Below, piece after piece: positions 54,298-62,906 of a DNA stretch of 64,000 nt. The stretch comes from Isosphaeraceae bacterium EP7. GTDB taxonomy: Bacteria; Planctomycetota; Planctomycetia; Isosphaerales; Isosphaeraceae. The translations under genes were made by a program, and so were the position numbers. The DNA lies in contig CP151667.1 in assembly GCA_038400315.1 (NCBI GenBank), forward strand, positions 5,281,174 to 5,345,173, read 5' to 3'. The notes under the pieces were generated by a model. That model was given only the letters and a program-made list of their open reading frames with translations. It was not told the origin of the DNA and searched no databases. Each line of letters opens with the position of its first letter. The stretch's first letter is position 1.

Positions 54298-56145
54298 TCA
54301 GGGGAGGGTTGAAGCCACCGAGCTTCGCGTGCCAGCGAGTTCGATGGCATGCTCCAGGCGAGCGAGATTCATCGGTGTCGCGCCGGAATCTCTCCAGAGG
54401 ATGACACCACTTCGGTTCACCAGGACCATGGTAGGATAGACCTGAATGTGGAGCAAATCTTGGATCTTGGACGGAACCTCAGCATCATCGAGGAGGACCG
54501 AATAGTTGACGCCCAGCTTCTTTGCGACTGCGGCGACATTCTTAGCCCGGGAATCAATCGGCCCCTTCTCGCAAGCGATGCCCACAACCTGCAACGTCTT
54601 GGGACCGTATCGCTTCTGTAGGGCCGCCAGCCTGGGAATCGATTCGAGACATGGCGCGCACCAGGTGCCCCAGAAGTCGATCAGAATCAGGTCGGAGTCG
54701 AAGTCTTTGAACTGAACGGTCTGGCCTTCGAGATTGGGCAGGCTGAAATTGACGATGCGCTGGTTATTCGGGTCGATGGCGGCGGTCGTGGTGCCGGCCT
54801 GTGGCGAGGGTTTCCCCTTGGCTCCCGCTCGAGCGAAGCCGAAGCGGCGTCGCGTTGAAACCGGCTTCGGCCCGACGGTCGCGACAGGGGTGGGTAAACC
54901 GGTAATTTCTGTTGGGGCCGGACCTTCGGCAATCTTGATCGGGGGTTTCGTCCCAGACGCGAGTTTAGTCGAGGGCTTCGCGACAGGCTTCGGAAGTTCG
55001 CCCCAGGATGGACGCTGACGCTCAGTCTCGACGTCTGATTCACTAGCCGGAAAATTCGCCAGCACAACCGGATCGGCGGTCGGCTCGGGTTTCGCGACCG
55101 CGAGCGATTTGTCGGGACTAACGTCCTCGTCCGGAGTAGCATCGGCAACCGAGGGCGGCGCTGTGGGCTCGGGGACCGGAAGCTCCGCGACCTTCACCTC
55201 GGCGACGGGGACGACCTGGGGAGGCGGGGCCTTGCTTGAGGTGCGAAAGGCTCGCTCGATCAGGGCCGTCTCTTCGGCGTCTGGCCTCTTTGGCGTCGTC
55301 GCTTCGGATCGCGCGGGGGGAGCGACCTCCTCCGGCTCGTCGTCGGGAAGGATTGGATCGGGATCGGGAGAAGAGACGCGTCTCGACTGCCCTTGATCCT
55401 CGGCGTCTTTGCGGTCCAGGACCTCCGCAGCACCCTTGCGCCAGGCGTTGACAGTCTCCGCATCGGCCTGGGGCGGGACGTCTTCATCCGACTCGCGACG
55501 GGCGACTCGCGTCCGACGCGCGGGGGGCAAATCCTCGTCATTGGCCATGACGGAGTCGTCGATTATATCGGACTCCTCGACCGACACCTCTGGATCGGGC
55601 TCACTCGCTTCGCTTGCCCGCTTAATCGACTTGCCGGAATGAACAGAGCGGACTTCCCGGAGAGAAATCCGTACACCCGATTCGGGGGCGTTGGCCTCGA
55701 TCCTCCCACCGAATCGGCGCTCGCCGTCTTCGGTGTCTGCGAGGAGCGTATAGGTCTCGCCGGTTTCGAGGCCACGGATCGTGAAACCGCCCGCTCGATC
55801 GGTCTTCGTTTCCTTGACGCGGCCGCCCTGCACGGAGCCGTCCGCCACGCGAACCCGGACGCCTTCGAGCGGGGATCCCTGCTCGTCGACGACTCGGCCC
55901 GAGATCCTGTCACCTCGTGGAGTATTGGCTTCCAGCGGGGATCGATCGGCGGTGACGCTCAGGCCGGGCTCGCCTGACACGGCGGGAAGCGGGCTATCGC
56001 CGATGGAGGCGACGGTCGAGATGCCATCGGGTGCGGTCGTGACCACTTCGGGGCGCAAGCCACGCGTGGACGAGCAGCCGGCGCAGCAGGCCAAAGCAAT
56101 CGAGAACAACTGGCTCAGGTGAAGCATCGCGCGACGTGAGGACAT
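54298..56145 (-). CDS. TlpA-like thioredoxin lipoprotein with regulatory Ig-like domain and long disordered linker
   Basis: A 615-residue envelope protein. The leader ends with a cysteine cluster (C20, C21, C24), consistent with a lipobox. Residues 80-165 match a carboxypeptidase-regulatory-like beta-sandwich (ISGRVVDEQGSPLEGVRVRV). Residues 170-455 are acidic and proline-rich, probably disordered, and include many D/E and PxP repeats. The C-terminal 150 residues are a thioredoxin-fold TlpA/ResA domain, with WCAPC at 495-499 and VQVYPTMVLVNRSG downstream. Such proteins reduce disulfides outside the membrane, for example in cytochrome c maturation, which would suit the many heme-motif proteins here. 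That link is inference. ATG 56145 has AGGAGG 12 bases upstream. Confidence 0.85.
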   Translation of the reverse strand: MSSRRAMLHLSQLFSIALACCAGCSSTRGLRPEVVTTAPDGISTVASIGDSPLPAVSGEPGLSVTADRSPLEANTPRGDRISGRVVDEQGSPLEGVRVRVADGSVQGGRVKETKTDRAGGFTIRGLETGETYTLLADTEDGERRFGGRIEANAPESGVRISLREVRSVHSGKSIKRASEASEPDPEVSVEESDIIDDSVMANDEDLPPARRTRVARRESDEDVPPQADAETVNAWRKGAAEVLDRKDAEDQGQSRRVSSPDPDPILPDDEPEEVAPPARSEATTPKRPDAEETALIERAFRTSSKAPPPQVVPVAEVKVAELPVPEPTAPPSVADATPDEDVSPDKSLAVAKPEPTADPVVLANFPASESDVETERQRPSWGELPKPVAKPSTKLASGTKPPIKIAEGPAPTEITGLPTPVATVGPKPVSTRRRFGFARAGAKGKPSPQAGTTTAAIDPNNQRIVNFSLPNLEGQTVQFKDFDSDLILIDFWGTWCAPCLESIPRLAALQKRYGPKTLQVVGIACEKGPIDSRAKNVAAVAKKLGVNYSVLLDDAEVPSKIQDLLHIQVYPTMVLVNRSGVILWRDSGATPMNLARLEHAIELAGTRSSVASTLP

Positions 56146-56397
56146 TGGGGGACATCTCCTCCTGAGCAAGCCCAACCGGCGTCGTACGGCTGAGGGCCAG
56201 GGTCTCGCGAGATTGAACCCGCGCGGACGCCAGGCCCCGTCCTTCCTCCGCGCCGGAGGTGACCAGGGTGGTTTGAATCCCGGTTGATGTCTCGTCTGAT
56301 GATCGGCGGTTTGAAACGGGCGACTTGAGCAAGTCCGAGGTGGGTTTGCGGGCAAGGTATCCGAACGAGCGTCTTTAGCCCAGGCGAATTCTTACCG

Positions 56398-57231
56398 TCA
56401 ATTCCTCCGGGCGATCTCACGCATCGACAACCCGATCAACGACCGGATCTCCTCGGCATCGTCGGCGTCGGGGACGGCTTGCAGGTAGGCATTGAACGCC
56501 CTGATCGCCTCGCCCGGCCGGTCAGTCCTGACGCAGACGAGCCCGAGGTCTCGCTGCTCGATGGGGTTGCAACGATCGATCGCCACAAGCCGCTCGATGA
56601 CGCGGCGTGCGGCGGCGTAGTCGTCGCGGCGGAGTAGCTGCATTTTCAGGTTGCGGAGCATCCTGGCCACGATCGATTGCGGACGAGCGGGGGCCAATTG
56701 GAATGCACTCAGCTCGACCGGCTTGCCGACAACCCGGGAGATCTGGCGGGCACAGCCCGGGGGGTCCAGGAGGGCCCCCGAGTGGAATGCGTCGACGTAG
56801 ATGGGGAAATCTCCGTCGATCCTGAGCATGAAGTGGGCGGGCAGGTTCACGCCGTCCATCTCCAGGCCGAGTCGTTCGGCCACGGCGCGATAAAGGAGGC
56901 AGAGGCTGATGGGAATCCCTGTCTTCCGTTCCATGACCTCATGGAGATAGCTGTTGCGCGGGTCGTCGTATTCGTCCTCGTTGCCGGTGTACCCTTCCTC
57001 AATGAAGAGCACCCAGTTGATCTGGCCCAGGACGTGCGCGGTCCGGCAACCGGCGGGGCAACGGGCGCGGACTCGCTCGGAGAGGTCGTCGATCTTGGAG
57101 ACATAGTCCCCGAGGGTAATCGTCGGGTCGGCGTCGCGCCCGATCTCCAGCGCGATGAGGGTGAGATCGGCGGCGGGGTCGCCCGCGAGCAGCTTGCGGA
57201 ACTCGGGGCTGTGCTCGAACTTGGTTGGCAC
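56398..57231 (-). CDS. SirB1/transglutaminase-like protein with C-terminal TPR
   Basis: A 277-residue protein of the SirB1 family. The N-terminal part contains INWVLFIEEGYTGNEDEYDDPRNSYLHEVMERKTGIPISL, the hallmark of the transglutaminase-like SirB1 domain. VNLPAHFMLRI and VDAFHSGALL follow, with a histidine and aspartate that could belong to a catalytic set, while the cysteine in SLCLLYRAVAERLGL sits at the usual position. The last 80 residues form tetratricopeptide helices (AIRAFNAYLQAVPDADDAEEI). GTG 57231 is preceded by GGAGGGAG. The longer frame to 57378 adds low-quality sequence. Its role is unknown. Confidence 0.83.
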   Translation of the reverse strand: MPTKFEHSPEFRKLLAGDPAADLTLIALEIGRDADPTITLGDYVSKIDDLSERVRARCPAGCRTAHVLGQINWVLFIEEGYTGNEDEYDDPRNSYLHEVMERKTGIPISLCLLYRAVAERLGLEMDGVNLPAHFMLRIDGDFPIYVDAFHSGALLDPPGCARQISRVVGKPVELSAFQLAPARPQSIVARMLRNLKMQLLRRDDYAAARRVIERLVAIDRCNPIEQRDLGLVCVRTDRPGEAIRAFNAYLQAVPDADDAEEIRSLIGLSMREIARRN

Positions 57232-57462
57232 GCGACGGCTCCCTCCGTGTCGACGATCCCGGGCCTCCCGAGGGGAAGGGTACGGACGTTCTCGTCTGGA
57301 TCTCAAGGATAATCGTTCGACGCCATCGGAGCAATCGCCGGACATGCGGGGATGGCCGGGGTCGGCCCCCCCTTGCAAGGCGAAGGGCTGGAACGTAGCC
57401 TGAATCGCGCGGGGTAGTTGGCCCGATTGGCCCGCCCGAACGTCCTAGCGGAGAACTCCGAC

Positions 57463-58290
57463 GTGTCCGAGTCGCTCGATGCCCTGATCTCGCGGGCCAA
57501 GACCATCCGTCAAGACATCGTCCGGATGACGACCGAGGCCGGCTCGGGGCACCCGAGCAGTTCGCTCTCCGCGACAGAAGTCGTCACGGCGATCTACTTC
57601 GGCGGGTTCCTGAACTTCGACGTGAAGAACCCGACCTGGCCCGACCGGGATCGCTTCATCCTGTCCAAGGGGCACGCCGCCCCGGTCCTCTACGCCGCCA
57701 TGGCCGAGGCCGGCTACTTCCCCAGGGAAGAGCTGATGACCTTGCGCAAGCTGGGCAGCCCGCTCGAAGGGCACCCCAACATGCTGCGTCTGCCGGGAAT
57801 CGAAGCCTCAACGGGCTCGCTCGGCCAGGGCCTGTCGATGGGCGTGGGTTACTCATTGGCCGCGCGGGTCGACAAAAAGGACTATCACACCTACGTCCTG
57901 ACCGGCGACGGCGAGCTCGGCGAGGGGCAGATCTGGGAGGCCGCCGCTTCGGCCTCCAAGTATCGCCTGGATAACCTCACCGTCATCGTCGACCGCAACC
58001 ATTATCAGCAAACAGGCGCCGCCGAAACCGTCCTTGACATGGACCCGATCGACGGCAAGTTCGCCGCCTTCGGCTGGCACACGCAGGCGATCAACGGCAA
58101 CGACATGGGCGAAGTCGTGACCGCCCTGCAGCGGGCCCGCGAGGTCAAGGGCCAGCCGACTTGCATCCTCTCTCTGACTCACAAGGGTCAGGGGATCCTC
58201 AAGCTGCTCGAAAGCCTGGGCGACCTGAACTTCCACGGCAAGCCCTTGCCCGCGAAGAACCTGGACGCCGCCCTGGCCGAGATCGGCTGA
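57463..58290 (+). CDS. Transketolase, N-terminal subunit
   Basis: A 275-residue thiamine-diphosphate-binding half of a split transketolase, which moves two-carbon ketol units in the pentose phosphate and Calvin-type sugar interconversions. Motifs are GSGHPSSSLSATEV, SKGHAAPVLYA, EGHPNMLRLPGIEASTGSLG, and the TPP-binding GDGELGEGQIWEA with N at the end of the motif (VDRNHYQQTG). Full-length transketolase is about 650 residues. The other half is encoded 110 bases downstream. GTG 57463 has GGAG upstream, and a TTG at 57418 would add 15 residues. The gene is divergent from the SirB1-like gene. Confidence 0.9.
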   Translation: MSESLDALISRAKTIRQDIVRMTTEAGSGHPSSSLSATEVVTAIYFGGFLNFDVKNPTWPDRDRFILSKGHAAPVLYAAMAEAGYFPREELMTLRKLGSPLEGHPNMLRLPGIEASTGSLGQGLSMGVGYSLAARVDKKDYHTYVLTGDGELGEGQIWEAAASASKYRLDNLTVIVDRNHYQQTGAAETVLDMDPIDGKFAAFGWHTQAINGNDMGEVVTALQRAREVKGQPTCILSLTHKGQGILKLLESLGDLNFHGKPLPAKNLDAALAEIG

Positions 58291-58400
58291 CACAAGACAA
58301 GTTGGGTCCGCGGCCGAAACCTTGACGGGGAGGCCGTGGATCGACGCGCGCGGACATTGGGCAACGGCACACACGCTCGACTGACAAAGGTGGTAAGACG

Positions 58401-59381
58401 ATGGCCGGAGCCGGCTCGGCGATCCAATCCAAGCGGGAAATTGGCAAGGCCACGCGCGACGCCTTCGGGCGAGCGCTTGAAGCACTCGGCGGGGTACATA
58501 CCGACCTCGTGGTGGTCGACGCCGACGTGAGCAACTCGACCCGGACCGAGTGGTTCGGCAAGAAATACCCCGACCGGTTCTTCAACGTCGGCATCGCCGA
58601 GAGCAACCAGGTGGGAGTCGCCGCCGGCATCGCGGCCACGGGCAAGATCGGCCTGGTCTCCAGCTTCGCCGCGTTCATCACCTGCAACGCCTACGACCAG
58701 TTGCGGATGTCGGTCGCTTACCCCCGACTGAACGTCAAGGTCGTCGGCAGCCACGCCGGGATCTCGATCGGCGAAGACGGCGCCAGCCAGATGGGCATCG
58801 AGGACGTCTCCCTGATGTGCTCGCTGCCCGGCTTCGTGGTCGTGGTCCCTTCCGACGAGGAGTCGGCCAAGGCGGCTACTAAGGCGATGCTCGAGCACAA
58901 AGGCCCGGTCTATCTCCGCGTCGGCCGCCCCGACGTGCCGAAGATCTATGCCGAAGGCAAGTGCGACTTTACGCTCGGCAAGGCTATCGTCCTGCGTGAA
59001 GGTAAGGACGTCACCTTGGTGGCAAACGGCCTGATGGTCGCCGCCTGCCTGGACGCCGCCGACTCACTTGCCGGTCAGGGCATCGAGGCCCGCGTCCTCG
59101 ACATGCACACCGTCAAGCCGATCGACCGCGACGCCCTGCTCGCCTCCGCCAAGGCGACCGGCGCGTTCGTCGTGGCCGAAGAGCACCTCGCCCACGGCGG
59201 CCTGGGCAGTGCTGTGGCGATGACGCTCGCCGAATTGCACCCGTCGCCGATCCGCTACGTCAATCTGGGCGACCAGTTCGGCGAGAGCGGCACGCCCGAC
59301 CAGCTGATCGAGAAGTTCGGCATGACTCCGGCCAAGGTCATTGAGGCCGCCCATGCGGTCATCGCCGCCAAGAAGGCCTGA
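58401..59381 (+). CDS. Transketolase, C-terminal subunit
   Basis: A 326-residue second half of the split transketolase, carrying the pyrimidine-binding and C-terminal domains. VVVDADVSNSTRTEWF, the NVGIAESNQVGVAAGIA segment (with the glutamate that activates TPP), SSFAAFITCNAYDQLR, SHAGISIGEDGASQMGIED, then VVVPSDEESA, and the C-terminal TLVANGLMVAACLDAA and VVAEEHLAHGGLGSAVA are all typical. It starts at ATG 58401 and is in the same operon as the N-terminal half. A strong hairpin terminator follows. Confidence 0.9.
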   Translation: MAGAGSAIQSKREIGKATRDAFGRALEALGGVHTDLVVVDADVSNSTRTEWFGKKYPDRFFNVGIAESNQVGVAAGIAATGKIGLVSSFAAFITCNAYDQLRMSVAYPRLNVKVVGSHAGISIGEDGASQMGIEDVSLMCSLPGFVVVVPSDEESAKAATKAMLEHKGPVYLRVGRPDVPKIYAEGKCDFTLGKAIVLREGKDVTLVANGLMVAACLDAADSLAGQGIEARVLDMHTVKPIDRDALLASAKATGAFVVAEEHLAHGGLGSAVAMTLAELHPSPIRYVNLGDQFGESGTPDQLIEKFGMTPAKVIEAAHAVIAAKKA

Positions 59382-59402
59382 ACCGACATCGTTCTTCATC
59401 GA

Positions 59403-59451
59403 GCAACGAGCCGCGGCCGTCGTGAATATCACGACGGCCGCGGCTCGTTGC
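59403..59451. terminator. Very strong perfect hairpin between convergent genes
   Basis: GCAACGAGCCGCGGCCGTCGTGA (59403-59425), loop ATA, TCACGACGGCCGCGGCTCGTTGC (59429-59451): a 23-bp perfect palindrome 21 bases after the transketolase stop and 15 bases before the end of the leftward GT2 gene. It can serve both directions. Confidence 0.75.
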
Positions 59452-59465
59452 ATCGAGTCCATCGC

Positions 59466-60497
59466 TCAGTCCGATCGCGACGCCAATCCTTGATTGGTCT
59501 CGGCAGGTCGGCCAATGTGGTTACGCACATCGCCGAGCGGATTCACGCGTAACGGGAAATTGGGCCGATGAACGGCCGAACGGGCCAGGTCCGTTCGCAA
59601 TCGTCGACGTCCTGCAAGGTCGCGCCCGAGTAGGCTCAGGGCGTCGCATTTCCCCCGCCAGAATGGCCCGAATCGACCGCGCATCAGCCTGGCCAGGCCT
59701 TGAGCCATGACGAATCCGGCATGCGGGACGACCGAGATCGCCAGCCAGGTCCTCGTCAGATTGGCCCAATACACCAGCTCGGCATTGCGTGCCATCTGCC
59801 GCTGTAAGCCGGGTCGGGCGTGGTCGAACGTGGCCGAGATGGCGTGCAGGATCCGGCACGAAGGGGCGAACTCACATTCGTATCCCGCCCATCGCAGCCT
59901 GAAGGCGAGGTCAACGTCCTCGTAATAGGACCCGAAGCTCGGGTCGAGCAGGCCCGATCGGCGCAGCGCCGATGCGCGATAGATGGCCGCTGCCCCGCTT
60001 GCTCCGAAGACGCGATCAGCCGGCCTGACGGCCCATTCGGCCGCGGACTCACCGTGCCCTCGCTTGGTCGGCCAGCCGAAGAACGCGTATGAGTCTCCCG
60101 CCGAGTCGACCCGATCCGGCTCGGACAGGACGAGCACCAACGGGGCAACCGAGCCGACGGCCGGGTTTTCAAACGGCCGTAGGGCCGCTTCGTACCATCC
60201 TTCGGTCACTTCCGTATCATTATTCAGGAGCTGGACGAATTCGCCTTTTGCGGCCGCGAGTCCGGCGTTCGCCGTCGTACAGAAGCCGCCGTTCTTCTCC
60301 ATCCTGAGCAGGCGGACGGCCGGATGAATCGCGGAAATCCACTCGGCTGTTCCGTCCGTCGAAGCGTCGTCGATGACGAGAATCTCGACCCCCGGCGGCG
60401 AGTGCTGGTCCAGGCTGGCCAGGCATCGCTCCAGAAGCGCGCGGCCGTTGTAGGTCGGGATGACGACGGAAAGTCTCGGCGACGACCGCTCGATCAA
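59466..60497 (-). CDS. Family 2 glycosyltransferase
   Basis: A 343-residue inverting GT-A glycosyltransferase: SVVIPTYNGRALLERCL, then IDDASTDGTAEW (nucleotide-sugar aspartates), GGFCTTANAGLAAAKGEFV and LLNNDTEV (the DXD-equivalent). GASGAAAIYRASAL and YYEDVDLAFRLRWAGY (acceptor and catalytic region) follow. The family is rhamnosyl- or galactosyltransferase-like. It starts with TTG 60497, preceded by GAGGAGGGGG. The start overlaps the stop of the sugar transferase gene by 4 bases (TTGA), so the pair is translationally coupled. The substrate is unknown. Confidence 0.86.
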   Translation of the reverse strand: MIERSSPRLSVVIPTYNGRALLERCLASLDQHSPPGVEILVIDDASTDGTAEWISAIHPAVRLLRMEKNGGFCTTANAGLAAAKGEFVQLLNNDTEVTEGWYEAALRPFENPAVGSVAPLVLVLSEPDRVDSAGDSYAFFGWPTKRGHGESAAEWAVRPADRVFGASGAAAIYRASALRRSGLLDPSFGSYYEDVDLAFRLRWAGYECEFAPSCRILHAISATFDHARPGLQRQMARNAELVYWANLTRTWLAISVVPHAGFVMAQGLARLMRGRFGPFWRGKCDALSLLGRDLAGRRRLRTDLARSAVHRPNFPLRVNPLGDVRNHIGRPAETNQGLASRSD

Positions 60498-61588
60498 CGA
60501 CGCCCCCTCCTCGTCCGCGCCGAGAGGCCCCGAAGCGGCTCGGGCTTGCCCCAGCTGGTCCTGCTCCAGCAGACGTGCTCGATGGTCATGACAAGGACCT
60601 TCAAGTCGAGCCAGAAATTCCAACGCTGGATGTAGTCGAGGTCATACTGCACCCGCTTGCGAAGCGACGTCCGGCCTCTCCAACCGTGCACCTGGGCCCA
60701 GCCGGTCATGCCGCCCGGCATGGCGTGGCGGAGGTCGTAATCGGGGACGGCCGTGCGGAACTGATCGACGAAGATGGGCCGTTCAGGTCTCGGGCCAACC
60801 AAACTCATATCACCCATCACGACATTCATAAGCTGGGGCAGCTCGTCGATGTTCGACCGCCTGAGCCACGAACCGACCCTGGTGCACCGCTGGTCGTAAT
60901 TCGACGCCCAGATCGGTCCGGTCGCACCCTCGGCGTCGACGCTCATGCTGCGGAACTTGAAGAGCTTGAAGACGCGTCCCCCCTGCCCGACCCGTTCCTG
61001 GGTGTAGAGGATCGGCCTGCCGGACGTTACCCAGATGATCAAGGCCACGGTTAACAGAAGGGGGCTCAACAGCAGCAGGCCCAGAAGCGACGCGGTCGCG
61101 TCGAGGACCCGTTTCGCCAGGCGATCCCATCGCCAGCTGGCGTGGGTGTGGGGCGAATGGTATGGGGAGTGGCCCATCGGCCCGGCTTTTCGGTCCTCGC
61201 CCACCCAATGGACGCTGACCTCGGCGCGGTTCAGGCTGCTCAGGGCGGGCTCGAGCCGCTTGCCTTGCGGCCCGGACATGGCGACGACCAGGTGGGTGGC
61301 GCCCGAGCGAGTCACCACCTCGGCGAGGCTGTCGAGCCGGCCCAGGACGGGGACCGGCTCGGACTGCGAGTGCAAGGCGAGTTGCCGCCCGCGGCTCGGG
61401 CCGCCAGAATGGCGGGGGTGGCCGGCGTCGACGAAGCCGATGACGGGGAGATCCAGCCAGGGGCCGTCCCGAAGACTACGAGCCACGCGACGGCTGTCGC
61501 GATGGAAGCCGACGATCAGGACGCGGCCGGTGGCCACGGCCGGACTCGGCCATCTCCACCAGCGATTCCTGTCCAGGGGATTGTCCAT
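60494..61588 (-). CDS. Initiating sugar-phosphate transferase (bacterial sugar transferase family)
   Basis: A 364-residue polyprenyl-phosphate sugar-1-phosphate transferase. Residues 15-150 form a Rossmann-like nucleotide-binding domain (GRVLIVGFHRDSRRVARSL, then HLVVAMSG). A single hydrophobic segment at about 165-187 (LLGLLLLSPLLLTVALIIW) precedes the catalytic domain with QERVGQGGRVFKLFKFRSM, DELPQLMNVV, VGPRPERP, and GMTGWAQVHGWRG. It loads the first sugar onto the lipid carrier to start exopolysaccharide repeats. The usual four-helix N-terminal membrane bundle of WcaJ-type enzymes is missing, so it resembles shorter types. ATG 61588 has GGAG 5-8 bases upstream. Confidence 0.88.
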   Translation of the reverse strand: MDNPLDRNRWWRWPSPAVATGRVLIVGFHRDSRRVARSLRDGPWLDLPVIGFVDAGHPRHSGGPSRGRQLALHSQSEPVPVLGRLDSLAEVVTRSGATHLVVAMSGPQGKRLEPALSSLNRAEVSVHWVGEDRKAGPMGHSPYHSPHTHASWRWDRLAKRVLDATASLLGLLLLSPLLLTVALIIWVTSGRPILYTQERVGQGGRVFKLFKFRSMSVDAEGATGPIWASNYDQRCTRVGSWLRRSNIDELPQLMNVVMGDMSLVGPRPERPIFVDQFRTAVPDYDLRHAMPGGMTGWAQVHGWRGRTSLRKRVQYDLDYIQRWNFWLDLKVLVMTIEHVCWSRTSWGKPEPLRGLSARTRRGRR

Positions 61589-61801
61589 GAGTCTCCACCG
61601 ATCCATCGGCGTGGGATTCGGGGGCGGGGCGGGCCGGCGACGACTCTCCCTCACACCGCGAGCTGTCTGGCCATCCGTGGCGAAGCTCACTCGGATTTCC
61701 CTCAAGGCACTCCATCGGACGATCCGACGCTTGATTCCAGTTATTCCGAGAAACTCGGCCGTGCCGCCTTCCCCGCGGCCGGCCCGACAGGGCCATCAAG
61801 C

Positions 61802-62842
61802 GTGACGACTCGTCCCCCGGCGACGGTCCGACTTTCGGTCGTGATCGTCAACTACAACAGTTGGCCCGACACCCTGCGACTCGTCGGAGAGTTAGCCAAC
61901 GCGCCCGAGGTTCGCTCGGGCCTCTGCGAAGTCGTCATCGTCGACAACGCGTCGGCTGGCCCTCCTCCCTCGGAACTCGACGCGGCCAATGCCAGCGTCA
62001 GGCTCGTCGAGCGAGAGGACAACGGCGGGTTTGCGGCGGGGGTCAACGACGGGGTGCGGGCCGCGCATGGGGCGCGAATCCTGGTCTTGAACCCCGACGT
62101 TGTCACCGCGCCCGACTTCCTGTCCAGGGTCTTCCGCCGGCTCGATGGCGACGAGAAGTCCGGGGCCAGGCCACCGGGCGTGGTCGGCTTTGCGCTGGTC
62201 AACTCCGATGGATCGCGACAGGGATCCGTCGGGGCCTTCCCCGACCTGGCCCGGGTCGTCTGGGAGCAGTTCATACCTCGGAGTCGGCGGAAATACCAGG
62301 CCGATTGGCGTCCGGAGGGGGGTTCTGTCGATTGGGTTACAGGGGCCTGCATGCTGCTCTCGCGGGACATGCTCGACGAGATTGGCGGGATGGACGAGGA
62401 CTTCTTTCTGTATCACGAAGAGGTCGCCCTCTGTCGGGTGGCACGAGACGCCGGCTGGCGCGTGGAATATGACCCCTCGGCCGAGGTCGTCCATCGAGAT
62501 CCCTTGCAAAATCGGGCACTTTCCCCCAAGATGCGCCTGATTACCAGGCACAGCAAGCTCCTCTATTTCCGCAAGCACTTACCACGTTGGCAGTTCCTCA
62601 TTTTATCCTGGGTCGTCACGCTGGAGTCGGGTTGTGCCCTGCTCTGGCTCAGAGCCCGCGAAGAAACGCAGGAGACGCGATCGTGGGCCCGGATCGGCGA
62701 AGTCGCCAGGGCATTGCGGAACGGCGAGACGCCGGGAGGAGGGACGGTCCGACGCCTCGCCGAAGCGGTGGAGGAGACCGGGCCGGATGACGGTGGGGCG
62801 TCGAAGCCCACCTCGGGCCTGGGCGCACACCGTCGGAACTGA
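61802..62842 (+). CDS. Family 2 glycosyltransferase
   Basis: A 346-residue GT2 transferase: RLSVVIVNYNSWPDTL, then VIVDNAS, DNGGFAAGVNDGVRAA and LVLNPDVV, with WVTGACMLLSRDML and DEDFFLYHEEVALCRVARDAGW downstream. A basic C-terminal stretch includes one hydrophobic segment (QFLILSWVVTLESGCALLWL), which may anchor it to the membrane. The pattern matches rhamnosyltransferases of surface polysaccharides. GTG 61802 is the first start that does not overlap the divergent sugar transferase. Its ribosome site is weak, so the start is less certain. It reads in the same direction as the next membrane transferase. Confidence 0.85.
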   Translation: MTTRPPATVRLSVVIVNYNSWPDTLRLVGELANAPEVRSGLCEVVIVDNASAGPPPSELDAANASVRLVEREDNGGFAAGVNDGVRAAHGARILVLNPDVVTAPDFLSRVFRRLDGDEKSGARPPGVVGFALVNSDGSRQGSVGAFPDLARVVWEQFIPRSRRKYQADWRPEGGSVDWVTGACMLLSRDMLDEIGGMDEDFFLYHEEVALCRVARDAGWRVEYDPSAEVVHRDPLQNRALSPKMRLITRHSKLLYFRKHLPRWQFLILSWVVTLESGCALLWLRAREETQETRSWARIGEVARALRNGETPGGGTVRRLAEAVEETGPDDGGASKPTSGLGAHRRN

Positions 62843-62906
62843 GCATCGCTCCGGGAAGAAAGTCGATCGGCCGCCGGATGCTGGCCGCGTCTCCCCGAAT
62901 CTAAGG

